Positions 23,906-32,722 of a stretch of DNA of 41,091 nt are shown piece by piece. This DNA comes from Treponema sp. (lineage in GTDB: Bacteria; Spirochaetota; Spirochaetia; Treponematales; Treponemataceae), in the NCBI GenBank assembly GCA_024687165.1, contig JAILEY010000084.1, positions 1-41,091 on the forward strand. The letters are read 5' to 3'. The notes beneath the pieces are model-generated. The model searched no databases, was not told the origin of the DNA, and saw nothing but the letters and a program-made list of their open reading frames with translations. The translations under genes were made by a program, and so were the position numbers. How positions within the stretch are numbered: position 1 is the first letter of the stretch; every line of letters begins with the position of its first letter.

Positions 23906-26034
23906 ATAAACTTTTCAATGGCATCAAGAATGTATGACAGAGAGTTGTTCATTCTTCTTGTCATTGGAACGCTTTTCGTAAACATTTTTCCGTATTTATT
24001 TTCTACGATTCTTCTGTCAAGGACAACAATCACACCTTTATCATCGCCTCTTCTTATTAGACGTCCGAATCCCTGACGGAATTTTATTACTGCCTGAGGA
24101 ACACTAAGCTGCATGAATGAAGAACCGCCTTTTTTTTCAATTGCTTCACTTCTTGCAGCAAACACAGGGTCATTGGGAACTGCAAAAGGCAGCTTTACTA
24201 TAATAACCTGAGTTAAACTGCTGCCGGGAACATCAACTCCTTCCCAGAAACTGTCAGTTGCAAATAAAACGCTTGTTGTATCTTCCTTAAATCTTTCAAG
24301 GAGGCGGAATCTGTCATCATCCCCCTGTTTAAAAAGATTGATTCCTTTTTCTGCGAGAAATGTACGGCTGGAACTGTATGCATACTTAAGGCTTTCATAC
24401 GAAGTAAAAAGAACAAGAGTCCTTCCACCTGAAGCAGAAATAAGTCGCGGTAATGTTTCTTCAACATAGCTTTGAAAATACGAACTGTTTGGAAATGGTG
24501 CATCATTTGGAACTGCAAAAAGAACATTCTGCCTGTATGGAAAAGGAGAATCAAAATCAGCAGTTAATAGACGCTCTGGAACTGTAAAAGAAGCTCCGGT
24601 TCTGCGCATCCAGTATCCGAAGTTATTTTCAGTGCGCAAAGTTGCACTTGTACAGATTACAGTTTCAAGCGGCTCAAAAACACCTTTATTCATCATCGGT
24701 GCAATATCAAGTGGGGTCTCAACAAACTGCATGAAAACAAGGAAATCTTCCCCTGGTGTTTTAGGCGGAATCTTAATCTTTTGAAACCAAAATACATCTT
24801 CGCAATGTTCTGACCATGTGCAGAATTTTGTACACAAAGCTGCAAATCCTGCAATTCTGTTAAGCACTGTTTTACATTCCCAGACACTCGGTAAATCCTG
24901 ATCCTTTTCATCAATCTTATCTAAAACTTCACCCGCTACATCAGTAAACAAACAAAGGGCTGTTTTTAATCTTGAAAAACCATCAAAAAGATCACAGAGC
25001 ATAGATTCATTTTTTTCATGAATTCTTAAAGTCATCTCCTCATCTAAAACAAGAAGCGCAGTCTGATCAAGAAAAAGCAATGCATCCTTTATGCTTTCAA
25101 CAGCTTCAAGAGCCTTTTGAGAAAAATCTCCGGCAGCAGAAACAGCACTGGATTGCACCAGGAAGCCGGAATATGAACCGTGATAAGCGCGGAACAAAAG
25201 ATTAATCTGTTTCATTAAAGAAAAACGCGTAAAGCTTTCACTAAAGAAGCTTGTGGCACTGTCTTCTATTCCATGAGCTTCATCAAGCACGAGCCTTTTA
25301 TAAGCAGGAAGAACCGCAGCATCCTCATAACCGGCACCGTTCATTCTGCTTTCAATATCTGCAAACAAAAGATGATGATTTACAACAACTATATTTGCTT
25401 CATTTGCCTCTTTGCGGACTTTCTGAACAAAACATTCATCATGATACGGACAACGACCTCCCATACATCCGTCACTTTCACTGTTGACTTTTGACCACAC
25501 TCTGTCAGACGGCACAAAATCAAGTTCATTTTTACAGCCTTCCTTTGTATTTTTTGACCACTCGTAGATTGTGTCAAAAACTTCAGAATCTTCTGTAAAA
25601 AGATCTTTTTCTGCTTCTGCATCAGCAAGTTTTCTAAGGCACAAATAATTCTGTCTGCCTTTAAGCAAAATTGATTTAACTTTCTTACCGGTAATTTTCT
25701 GGGCCAGAGGAATATCCTTCTCAAAAATCTGGTGCTGAAGGTTGATTGTACCTGTTGAAATTACGACGCGCTCTTTATTTTTTACAGCCCACAAAATCGA
25801 AGGGATAAGATAGGCAAAACTTTTACCGACACCGGTTCCTGCCTCAAACACACCGATTTTAGACTCATTAAAGGACTGCATTATTTTTTTTACAAGTTCA
25901 ATCTGACAAGGACGCTCTTCATAATTTGTACTTGAATGCGCAAACGGTCCTTCTTTACTCAAATAAAACGCAGCATCTTCAACAGGAATCTCCTGTCCTG
26001 CGACCGTTAAATCATCATCAATCTGATTATACAT
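23902..26034 (-). CDS. dinG: DinG-family ATP-dependent helicase (XPD-like)
   Basis: 710 residues from the ATG at 26034, which overlaps the truA stop by eight bases; a TTG at 26052 is the alternative. Superfamily 2 helicase: Walker A FEAGTGVGKSFAYLIPS (Lys71), STGTINLQHQ (motif Ia), a four-Cys iron-sulfur patch (NYLCLRK, then CMGGRCPYHDEC), VVNHHLLFAD, the DEAH box LVLDEAHGIEDSA, and C-terminal motifs SFWEGVDVPG and KFRQGFGRLIRRGDDKGVIVVLD. The family unwinds 5'-tailed or damaged DNA structures and D- or R-loops. Lacks an N-terminal exonuclease domain, so it is of the short DinG/YoaA type. It ends the operon with truA and its upstream neighbours. Confidence 0.92.
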   Translation of the reverse strand: MYNQIDDDLTVAGQEIPVEDAAFYLSKEGPFAHSSTNYEERPCQIELVKKIMQSFNESKIGVFEAGTGVGKSFAYLIPSILWAVKNKERVVISTGTINLQHQIFEKDIPLAQKITGKKVKSILLKGRQNYLCLRKLADAEAEKDLFTEDSEVFDTIYEWSKNTKEGCKNELDFVPSDRVWSKVNSESDGCMGGRCPYHDECFVQKVRKEANEANIVVVNHHLLFADIESRMNGAGYEDAAVLPAYKRLVLDEAHGIEDSATSFFSESFTRFSLMKQINLLFRAYHGSYSGFLVQSSAVSAAGDFSQKALEAVESIKDALLFLDQTALLVLDEEMTLRIHEKNESMLCDLFDGFSRLKTALCLFTDVAGEVLDKIDEKDQDLPSVWECKTVLNRIAGFAALCTKFCTWSEHCEDVFWFQKIKIPPKTPGEDFLVFMQFVETPLDIAPMMNKGVFEPLETVICTSATLRTENNFGYWMRRTGASFTVPERLLTADFDSPFPYRQNVLFAVPNDAPFPNSSYFQSYVEETLPRLISASGGRTLVLFTSYESLKYAYSSSRTFLAEKGINLFKQGDDDRFRLLERFKEDTTSVLFATDSFWEGVDVPGSSLTQVIIVKLPFAVPNDPVFAARSEAIEKKGGSSFMQLSVPQAVIKFRQGFGRLIRRGDDKGVIVVLDRRIVENKYGKMFTKSVPMTRRMNNSLSYILDAIEKFI

Positions 26035-26812
26035 GTCTTCTGATACCGTCAAATTTTATCTGATATAAAAACAGGCCCGTAGGTGGAGCTGTTACCCCTG
26101 CATTTTTTCTGTCGCAGCTTTCAAGAATGCTTTTAAAATAAGCAGAATCTTTTCCCTTCTGTTCAGACTGAATTAAAGTGCCTGTCAAAGAGCGGACCAT
26201 CTTCCACAAAAAAGAAGATGCTTCAATCTGAAAAACAAGAAGATCCGGATTTACTTTATCCCAGTAAAAAAAAGCATCATCAATATAGCGGCTTGTTGAA
26301 AGGCTTTTGTCTCCGGCCGCTGCAAAAGTTGCACAATCTATTTCACCGCGCAAATGAGAACACATGGAATTAAGGACTTCAATATCCGGCCTGTAGTGAA
26401 GATACCATCTGTATCTGCTTTCACTTGCAAGAGAAGGTTTAACAGTTTGAATGAAATATCTGTAAACACGCGACGTTGCATTAAATCTTGAATTAAACTT
26501 CTCATCAACGCCACAAGCTTCCATTATGCGGATATCAGGCGGAAGAAGACCATTTAAAGCTCGTATGTAATTTTCCGGCGGGATTTTATCTGAAGGTGAA
26601 TAAAAATTTGCACACTGACCCATTGCATGTACACCGCTGTCAGTTCTGCCGCTTCCATAAAGCTTCACAGGAACCTTTAACATTTTTTCCAGGGCAGCTT
26701 CAATTTCTCCCTGAACAGTTCTAACAGGATTTCCATCATCTGCTTTATCCTGACGCTGCCATCCGCAAAAATCAGTTCCATCATAAGAAACAGTGAGAAG
26801 GATATTATTCAT
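26027..26812 (-). CDS. truA: tRNA pseudouridine(38-40) synthase
   Basis: 261 residues starting MNNILLTVSYDGTDFCGWQRQ, as in TruA. The catalytic Asp is Asp58 in GSGRTDSGVHAMGQ. RYRWYLHYRP and the SFLWKMVRSLTGTLI stretch are also family features. It forms pseudouridines at positions 38-40 of the tRNA anticodon arm. A longer frame opening at 26959 only runs through the DUF2225 gene. The chosen ATG overlaps the DUF2225 stop by eight bases (ATGAATAA), and the truA end overlaps the dinG start by the same amount (ATGTATAA), two matched coupling junctions. Confidence 0.95.
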   Translation of the reverse strand: MNNILLTVSYDGTDFCGWQRQDKADDGNPVRTVQGEIEAALEKMLKVPVKLYGSGRTDSGVHAMGQCANFYSPSDKIPPENYIRALNGLLPPDIRIMEACGVDEKFNSRFNATSRVYRYFIQTVKPSLASESRYRWYLHYRPDIEVLNSMCSHLRGEIDCATFAAAGDKSLSTSRYIDDAFFYWDKVNPDLLVFQIEASSFLWKMVRSLTGTLIQSEQKGKDSAYFKSILESCDRKNAGVTAPPTGLFLYQIKFDGIRRHV

Positions 26813-27707
26813 CGTCATCTGAGAAAACGTTATTATCAGAAAGTTCCGCAGCAAGCTTATCGTAAAGATCTCGTGCAGTTTCAAGCAATGGACCCGGTTT
26901 TGATTTACTTGATTTTCCAAGACCGAAAATTCTTGCAATTGCTTTTTTGCTTTCTTCAAGCTTCTTAAGTCTTAAGCCCTGATTTTCACGCTGGCCGTAT
27001 TTATATTCAAGAAGTCCGCTTAAATAAATTACACCGTCATATCCGTAGTTTTTATCAGTGTCTGGTCCAAAATTATTTACTACTTCAATTGATTCAATTC
27101 GGCCGGTTTCATTAATCAAAGTCTGCTGATAGAAAAACAAAGCCTTTCTATAAAATACTTCTGCAATATAATCAAAATTATGCTTTGGGCATGCTGCATC
27201 AAGATCCTGACAAAGCCATGCAAGCCTTAGACAAAGCTGTCCTCTCTTAAAGGTTGGTGCATATGCAATATCAACATCTTCATAACAGAGGATTGCAAAA
27301 TAATACATCGCAGCTCCGTCATAAAGATTTCGTTCAAATCTTAAATTAAAGTTCGGGAAAATATTTTCTACCATTGAAAGACGCTTCTCCTGATTCTGCA
27401 TAAGGCGTCCCCAGGTTTCTGCATCGCGGATATCTTTAAAATCCTTCCAGAAAAGTGCTGTAAAACAGTGCGGACAGCAGCCGATTTCATAAATCAAAGG
27501 ATAAACACGTCCATATTTTTTTGAAGGTTCATAAAGACGGTGAAGTTCATCTGTAAGCTTTCCAGCAATAGTTCTCCCTCCACCCTGATGCATTACTTCC
27601 TGCTTAAATTTCTTTCCACATGCAGGACAAACAATTTCTTCTTTTGCCCAGTATGAAATTGCAGGTTTCTTTTCTGTTCCGTCTTTCATTGAACTTGAGT
27701 ATGCCAT
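26805..27707 (-). CDS. DUF2225 domain protein (zinc-ribbon plus helical repeats)
   Basis: 300 residues. The N-terminus carries two Cys pairs, CPACGKKF (27-30) and IGCCPHCFTALF (about 77-81), that could bind zinc. They are followed by helix-rich sequence with TPR-like features (LCLRLAWLCQDLD, YRKALFFYQQTL, DGVIYLSGLLEYKYG). This is the arrangement of DUF2225 proteins, common in spirochaetes and Firmicutes and of unknown function. The end is very acidic (FSDDDE). GGAG before the ATG supports the start. It lies 26 bases after acpS and overlaps truA. Confidence 0.85.
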   Translation of the reverse strand: MAYSSSMKDGTEKKPAISYWAKEEIVCPACGKKFKQEVMHQGGGRTIAGKLTDELHRLYEPSKKYGRVYPLIYEIGCCPHCFTALFWKDFKDIRDAETWGRLMQNQEKRLSMVENIFPNFNLRFERNLYDGAAMYYFAILCYEDVDIAYAPTFKRGQLCLRLAWLCQDLDAACPKHNFDYIAEVFYRKALFFYQQTLINETGRIESIEVVNNFGPDTDKNYGYDGVIYLSGLLEYKYGQRENQGLRLKKLEESKKAIARIFGLGKSSKSKPGPLLETARDLYDKLAAELSDNNVFSDDDE

Positions 27708-27733
27708 AAGAATCTCCGTCAGTCTGTTATTTA

Positions 27734-28108
27734 TTAATTTTCTATCTGAACAAATGCAACTGCATATTCTTTTTCATGACTTAGTGTAACATGCAAACGG
27801 CTATTTGTGCCACATTTTTTTTCCAGAAGCTCCTGTGCCCTGTCTTTAACTATAAGCTCAGGTTTTCCAAGCTCATCTTTAATAATGTACACATCACGCA
27901 AATCAAAGCCCGAAATTCCTGTTCCAAGTGCTTTAGAAAATGCTTCCTTTACAGCAAAATGTCCCGCATAATATTCACATTTTCTCAGCGTCGAAGCAGA
28001 ATCAGAAATTTTTTCATTCTGATTAAAAAATCTGTCAATCAAATTTCCGCTGACCCATTTTTCAAAACGAGAAACCTTTACAATATCACAACCGATGCCG
28101 TAAGTCAT
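27734..28108 (-). CDS. acpS: Holo-[acyl-carrier-protein] synthase
   Basis: 124 residues from the ATG at 28108, one base after the ybbR stop; the preceding in-frame TTG at 28129 lies inside ybbR. It transfers the 4'-phosphopantetheine group from CoA to acyl carrier protein. The two metal-binding motifs are present: GIGCDIVKVSRFEKW (Asp) and AGHFAVKEAFSKALGTG (Glu and Lys). LHVTLSHEKEYAVAFV closes the fold. Length matches AcpS rather than Sfp. It sits in the dxs-to-dinG operon, an arrangement with cdaA-ybbR-acpS. Confidence 0.95.
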   Translation of the reverse strand: MTYGIGCDIVKVSRFEKWVSGNLIDRFFNQNEKISDSASTLRKCEYYAGHFAVKEAFSKALGTGISGFDLRDVYIIKDELGKPELIVKDRAQELLEKKCGTNSRLHVTLSHEKEYAVAFVQIEN

Positions 28109-28109
28109 T

Positions 28110-29090
28110 TTATTCCACCAGCTCTTCAACTGCAGGTTCTAAAGGACGTTCAAGAACATGCACTTTAATTTTTGATACAGACTGACTTGAAACGCTTACT
28201 TTTTTTGGAGCATTAATCAAAACAGAAAGCTCGTATTCACCAGGCATTTCTATGAAAGAACAGTCAGCAACAGCTTTAACATTTCCATCCTTAATTGAAT
28301 CAAGATCAAGGACATTTCCTTCAAGAACTGAATCACAAGAAATATTTTTTTCTTCGATTACAAGATTTTCTTTCAGACCGTCAAATTCAACAGGAATATT
28401 TTTAACCTCACGAACCATCTCCTGCGGAATGACTACAGCAGAAACACGGACCAGGTTATCATCAAGAACAGAAATATAGGAATTTGTATTGATTACTTTA
28501 TTAACCTTTGTAACAGTTTCTGCACATCCGTCAATATTCAGCGAAGGAAGCGGCATAAAATCGATTTTATCAACAAAAGAGGCAGGTCCACTGATTGTAA
28601 CTGCATTCGGCTCACAGGAAATCGATGTATATCTGAATCCGTATGCAGGAATTCCGATTACAGACGGCTGAATGCGGACAGTTTTTGTTTTTTTGTTTTC
28701 AATTTTGAGTTTTAGATTTGACGGATAAACGGTAATTTCAAGAGGCTCAAGAAGAAGTGCCTTATCACTTGGTTCAATAATAACAGGAATTTTAATGTTT
28801 CCGTTTTTTGTATAAGGAGTAAGGTCAATATAAGCCTTAAAATCACTTTCTGAAATTGAGTCTATTCTGTTTGATTTTGTTCTTACTGTTACTTTTACAG
28901 ATTTATGCTTTTCAAGACCATTTACAGGAACTACAGTTCCCGAAGCTTTTATTTCAAGAGGAAGAACGAAGCTTTTTGATTCAAGCAAAGAAACCTGATA
29001 GAAAAAATAAATGGCAACTGCAAGAACAAAACAGATAACTTTTACAGGCCAGTTTTTGGAAACTTTTTCAACTATTGGCTTTATGTTCAT
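28110..29090 (-). CDS. YbbR-domain protein (CdaR-like regulator of CdaA)
   Basis: 326 residues. One N-terminal transmembrane helix (about 16-35, VKVICFVLAVAIYFFY) anchors an extracytoplasmic region with about three YbbR repeats, beta-rich segments of about 80 residues (for example VPVNGLEKHKSVKVTVRTKS and VKNIPVEFDGL). In Firmicutes the YbbR protein CdaR is encoded beside cdaA and modulates its diadenylate cyclase activity at the membrane. Here the gene overlaps cdaA by 23 bases, so the same partnership is likely. Confidence in the domain is high, in the regulatory role moderate. Confidence 0.88.
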   Translation of the reverse strand: MNIKPIVEKVSKNWPVKVICFVLAVAIYFFYQVSLLESKSFVLPLEIKASGTVVPVNGLEKHKSVKVTVRTKSNRIDSISESDFKAYIDLTPYTKNGNIKIPVIIEPSDKALLLEPLEITVYPSNLKLKIENKKTKTVRIQPSVIGIPAYGFRYTSISCEPNAVTISGPASFVDKIDFMPLPSLNIDGCAETVTKVNKVINTNSYISVLDDNLVRVSAVVIPQEMVREVKNIPVEFDGLKENLVIEEKNISCDSVLEGNVLDLDSIKDGNVKAVADCSFIEMPGEYELSVLINAPKKVSVSSQSVSKIKVHVLERPLEPAVEELVE

Positions 29091-29883
29091 CTATTGTATC
29101 CTCAATTACCTGCTGATCGGGTGTAATTTCAAGCTGTTTTTCAAGAATCTTTGTCATCTGTTCAAGGGAAAGGTCATAATGAAGCTTTGAGTCATATGCA
29201 AGACTGTAGGCTCCTGTTTCCTCACTGACTACAAGAACAACACTGTCACTTACTTCACTAAGTCCAAGTGCTGCACGATGTCTTGTTCCGAAAGTCTTTT
29301 TAATATCGTATTGTTCACTTGACGGAAGAAAGCAGCCGGCCGCAATTACTTTGCCGCCCTGAATAATACATGCACCATCATGAAGCGGAGTATTATGACC
29401 AAAAATTGTTACAAGAAGTCCTGAAGAAAGATCTGCATTAAGCTTTGTGCCTGTACCGATTATGTTGTCAAGCTTTGTCTTTCGCATGAAAACAGCAAGC
29501 ATTCCTCTTTTCTGATTTGAAAGTATTTCTGCAGCAATCAAAACTGCATCGACATAAGAATGCTTTGCACGGCTTCCAAAAGTAAACCATTCAGTCTGTC
29601 CGAGTTTAAGGAAAACTTTTCTAAGTTCAGGCTGAAAAACGATTGCAAAAGCCATAAGAAGTCCCGGTGCAATTACGTTAAAAAGCCAGAGCATTGTTTT
29701 AAGCTGAAATACAAGGACAAGCACATAACCGATAACAACAACACATGCTGCTTTAATGAGCTGAACTGCGTTTGTACGGATTATGATTTCATATGCTTTA
29801 TAAAGAAGAAATGTTAAAACACCAATATCTAATATTGGACGGATAAAATCATATATTCTTCTTAAAACTTCAAACTGACTCAT
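29068..29883 (-). CDS. cdaA: Diadenylate cyclase CdaA (c-di-AMP synthase)
   Basis: 271 residues. Three transmembrane helices (about 15-90) are followed by a DisA_N-type diadenylate cyclase domain. The catalytic DGA motif is Asp169-Gly170-Ala171 (PLHDGACIIQ) and the RHR motif is 201-203 (GTRHRAALG). It converts two ATP to c-di-AMP, which in other bacteria controls potassium and osmolyte balance and envelope integrity. The gene overlaps folP by 14 bases and ybbR by 23, so all are translated together. The Firmicutes partner glmM is not adjacent; acpS follows ybbR instead. Confidence 0.95.
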   Translation of the reverse strand: MSQFEVLRRIYDFIRPILDIGVLTFLLYKAYEIIIRTNAVQLIKAACVVVIGYVLVLVFQLKTMLWLFNVIAPGLLMAFAIVFQPELRKVFLKLGQTEWFTFGSRAKHSYVDAVLIAAEILSNQKRGMLAVFMRKTKLDNIIGTGTKLNADLSSGLLVTIFGHNTPLHDGACIIQGGKVIAAGCFLPSSEQYDIKKTFGTRHRAALGLSEVSDSVVLVVSEETGAYSLAYDSKLHYDLSLEQMTKILEKQLEITPDQQVIEDTIDEHKANS

Positions 29884-30700
29884 AGGAACTGGTATATTTT
29901 AACACAGCAAGACTTTCTTTACAAGGAGCAACATCATGCACACGAACCATTGAAGCGCCTCTCTCTACAGAAAGAATATTTGCTGCAACAGTCGGAATAA
30001 GGCTCTCTTCTGCAGTTGAAAGTCCGCATGAATCCCTGAGAAATCTTTTTCTTGAAAGAGCCATGAGCACCATATATTTTCCGCCGCACAATTCTCCACA
30101 GCGGGAAACAAGCTCATAATTCTGCTCCATGTTTTTTCCAAATCCGATTCCAGGATCTACAATAATTTTTTCTTTTTCGATACCTGCATCAAGCGCAAAT
30201 TTTACACGTGATTCAAGATATCCGTTAACTTCATCAAATACGTTTGAATATTCTGTATTCTTCTGCATGTCAGACGGGATTCCTCTTTTATGCATTAAAA
30301 TAACAGGAATCTTTTTTTCCGCTGCAAAAGATGCAAGTTCAGGTGAATCTTCAAAAGAGCTTATGTCATTAAGAATATCTGCACCAGCGTCAAATGCGGC
30401 CTTAAAAACCTCACCTTTTCTTGTATCAACTGAAATCGGAATATCTGAAAATTTTCTGATTTCTTTTATAACCGGAATAAGGCGGGAAATTTCTTCTTCT
30501 ACTGAAACATATTCACTGCCCGGACGAGTAGATTCAGCACCAAGATCAAGAAGATCTGCGCCCTGTTCAATAAGAGAGCGAGCCCTTTCAACCCCACCGC
30601 GGCTTTCTGCAAAAAAACTGTCCGGTGTACAATTTACAATTCCCATTATAAAAGCCGGTAAAGATGTTTCAATTTTTCTGTTATGAAGAGATAAAATCAT
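29870..30700 (-). CDS. folP: Dihydropteroate synthase
   Basis: 276 residues. It condenses p-aminobenzoate with dihydropterin pyrophosphate in folate synthesis and is the sulfonamide target. TIM-barrel motifs: MGIVNCTPDSFF (usual NVTPDSF, here Cys for Val), QGADLLDLGAESTRPGSEYV, ISVDTRKGEVFKAAFDAGADILNDIS, VILMHKRG, IIVDPGIGFGKNMEQN, LMALSRKRFL and a terminal MVRVHDV. The ATGA overlap with dxs (30697-30700) and a GAGG site before the ATG imply coupling. The SDGG normally after TPDSF is replaced by FAESRGG. Confidence 0.95.
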   Translation of the reverse strand: MILSLHNRKIETSLPAFIMGIVNCTPDSFFAESRGGVERARSLIEQGADLLDLGAESTRPGSEYVSVEEEISRLIPVIKEIRKFSDIPISVDTRKGEVFKAAFDAGADILNDISSFEDSPELASFAAEKKIPVILMHKRGIPSDMQKNTEYSNVFDEVNGYLESRVKFALDAGIEKEKIIVDPGIGFGKNMEQNYELVSRCGELCGGKYMVLMALSRKRFLRDSCGLSTAEESLIPTVAANILSVERGASMVRVHDVAPCKESLAVLKYTSSYESV

Positions 30701-32604
30701 AGAACCTCGAATGCACTTTCTGAAATTTTTTGAGAACTCAATCCTGCTTCATCAAGAATCTGTTCTCTTGTACCATTAGGAGAGAATCGGTCCGGGAAAG
30801 CAAGAACCTTTGTTTTAATTTTTTTAGCTTCAGGAGATTTTCTAAAAATTCCTTCAGCATAATCAGCAAATCCACCTGTTTTAACACCGTCCTCAACGAA
30901 AAGAACCGCGTTATATTTAGAAGCAAGCTCAACAAATCCTTCTGAATCAAAAGGCTTAAGGAATCTTGCTGAAAAAATATCTGCCCAGATATTCTTTCTT
31001 AAAAGCAAACGCGCAGCCTGAAGTGTTTCTGTAAAAATACTGCCCGTGCATACAAGAAGAATTTTCTTAACTCTCTTTTTTTCAAGAAGACTGACTGACA
31101 AAGACGGATCAAAATCTTCTGCAGAAACAAAAACACCCTTGCCTGTATCAGCAGGAGATTCAAATGGAAGAAGATCGGACGAACAAGTCATTTTAGGCCA
31201 GCGGATTACAACAGGACCTTCTGCAGAAACTGCATAATCCATACACTTTTCAAGATCCGCTTTTGTTGCACATGTCATAAGTGTTAGATTTGGAATCGGA
31301 CGCAAAAGAGAAATATCAAAAATTCCCTGATGAGTTTCACCATCCTCCGGTACAGCACCTGCTCTGTCCAAAACTATAACAACATGTCTATTTTGAAGTG
31401 CAATATCTTCAATAATCTGATCAATGCTGCGCTGAATAAAAGTTGAATAAATTGCAACAACAGGAATACTTCCACCTGCAGCAAGTCCACCGGCAAATGT
31501 TACCGCATGTTCTTCCGCAATCCCAACATCAAAAAATCTCTCTGGGAACTTTCGTGAAAAAGCCGCAAGCCCTGTACCCTTTGCCATTGCAGCAGTTATT
31601 GCAACGATTTTAGGGTTCTTTTCTGCAAGCTCAAGAATCTTATTGCTGAAACATTCTGTAAAACTTACGGTATCAAATTTTTCAACAACACCATCGCTTG
31701 TGTTAAACGGACCAACACCATGGAATGCAGACGGATTATTTTCTGCTGGAGAATATCCCTTTCCTTTTTTTGTTGTTATATGAACTACAACAGGATGAGG
31801 AATTTTCTTTACACGCTTAAGAACCTTCTCAAGTTCAAAAATATCATGCCCGTTCAGTGGACCTACATATTCAAAGCCAAAATTTGAAAAAATATTATTT
31901 GACAGAAGAAGTCCCTTTAGTCCGCGCTTAATTCTGAAAATAAATTTCCCGATAAAGCCGCCGATAAACGGAATCTTTCTGACAACATTGTCAATTCCAT
32001 GCCTTACGCCCTGATAAGTTGAAGTCATCGTAAGTGTAGAAAGATAACGCGAAAGAGAACTGACATTGTGGTCAATAGACATCTGATTGTCATTCACTAT
32101 TACAATAAGATTCTTTGAAAGCTGTCCTGTATGACACAAGCCTTCAAAAGCCATTCCGCCAGTCAAAGCTCCATCCCCTATAACGGCAACAACTTTATCT
32201 TTTCTGCCCTGAAGATCCCAGGAAGCAAGAAGACCTAAAGCTGATGAAATTGAAGAGGATGCATGACCAGCGTCAAAATAATCGTGTTCACTTTCATGGA
32301 TTTTTGTAAAACCTGAAATACCGTTTTTCTTTCTGATTGTAGAAAATTTATTATATCTTCCGGTAAGAATCTTATGAGGATAACACTGATGGCTTACGTC
32401 CCATACAATAGCATCATGAGGGCTGTCAAAAACTCTGTGCAGCGCAATCGAAAGTTCAACAACACCAAGATTACTTGCAAGATGACCGCCGTTCTGTCCG
32501 ACAACCTCAATTATCTTTTCACGGATTTCATGAGCCAGAGCAGGAAGCTGTTTTGCTTTGAGTTTTTTTAAATCTTCAGGAGAGTTTATGTTCTGTAAAA
32601 TCAT
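30697..32604 (-). CDS. dxs: 1-deoxy-D-xylulose-5-phosphate synthase
   Basis: 635 residues. It joins pyruvate and glyceraldehyde 3-phosphate with thiamine diphosphate, the first step of the MEP isoprenoid pathway, and also supplies thiamine and pyridoxal precursors. Motifs: GGHLASNLGVVELSIALH, DAGHASSSISSALGLL, the ThDP motif GDGALTGGMAFEGL, VNDNQMSID, DVGIAEEHAVTFAGGLA with the catalytic Glu, DRAGAVPEDGETHQGIFD and the C-terminal GGFADYAEG. Full length. It heads the eight-gene operon through dinG. No Shine-Dalgarno precedes the ATG, and a TATAAT lies only 13 bases upstream. Confidence 0.97.
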   Translation of the reverse strand: MILQNINSPEDLKKLKAKQLPALAHEIREKIIEVVGQNGGHLASNLGVVELSIALHRVFDSPHDAIVWDVSHQCYPHKILTGRYNKFSTIRKKNGISGFTKIHESEHDYFDAGHASSSISSALGLLASWDLQGRKDKVVAVIGDGALTGGMAFEGLCHTGQLSKNLIVIVNDNQMSIDHNVSSLSRYLSTLTMTSTYQGVRHGIDNVVRKIPFIGGFIGKFIFRIKRGLKGLLLSNNIFSNFGFEYVGPLNGHDIFELEKVLKRVKKIPHPVVVHITTKKGKGYSPAENNPSAFHGVGPFNTSDGVVEKFDTVSFTECFSNKILELAEKNPKIVAITAAMAKGTGLAAFSRKFPERFFDVGIAEEHAVTFAGGLAAGGSIPVVAIYSTFIQRSIDQIIEDIALQNRHVVIVLDRAGAVPEDGETHQGIFDISLLRPIPNLTLMTCATKADLEKCMDYAVSAEGPVVIRWPKMTCSSDLLPFESPADTGKGVFVSAEDFDPSLSVSLLEKKRVKKILLVCTGSIFTETLQAARLLLRKNIWADIFSARFLKPFDSEGFVELASKYNAVLFVEDGVKTGGFADYAEGIFRKSPEAKKIKTKVLAFPDRFSPNGTREQILDEAGLSSQKISESAFEVL

Positions 32605-32617
32605 TTAACAAACTATC

Positions 32618-32623
32618 ATTATA
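32618..32623 (-). promoter_or_regulatory. Candidate -10 box for the dxs operon
   Basis: A perfect TATAAT on the - strand ends 13 bases before the dxs ATG, giving a leader of about seven bases with no ribosome-binding site. The -35 position falls in the stem of the upstream terminator (GCGGTC), a poor match, so an extended or activator-dependent promoter, or read-through, is possible. Confidence 0.35.
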
Positions 32624-32639
32624 AACTGCATAAAAAAAA

Positions 32640-32670
32640 AGACCGCAGTCAGTCTATACAACCGCGGTCT
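32640..32670 (-). terminator. Intrinsic terminator of the AURKAIP1/COX24-like gene
   Basis: On the - strand AGACCGC (32670-32664) pairs with GCGGTCT (32646-32640), loop of 17, followed by nine further T residues (A tract 32632-32640 on the + strand). It is a strong terminator placed between the ribosomal-protein-like gene and dxs. Confidence 0.85.
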
Positions 32671-32722
32671 CTTCAAAAAGGCCTTTTGAATATTTAGCAA
32701 CCCTGCACGTTACAGGATTAAC

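Noticed and set aside
30129-30686. Antisense ORF of 185 codons opposite folP
   Set aside because: The real folP reading has all family motifs; the opposite frame has no recognisable features.
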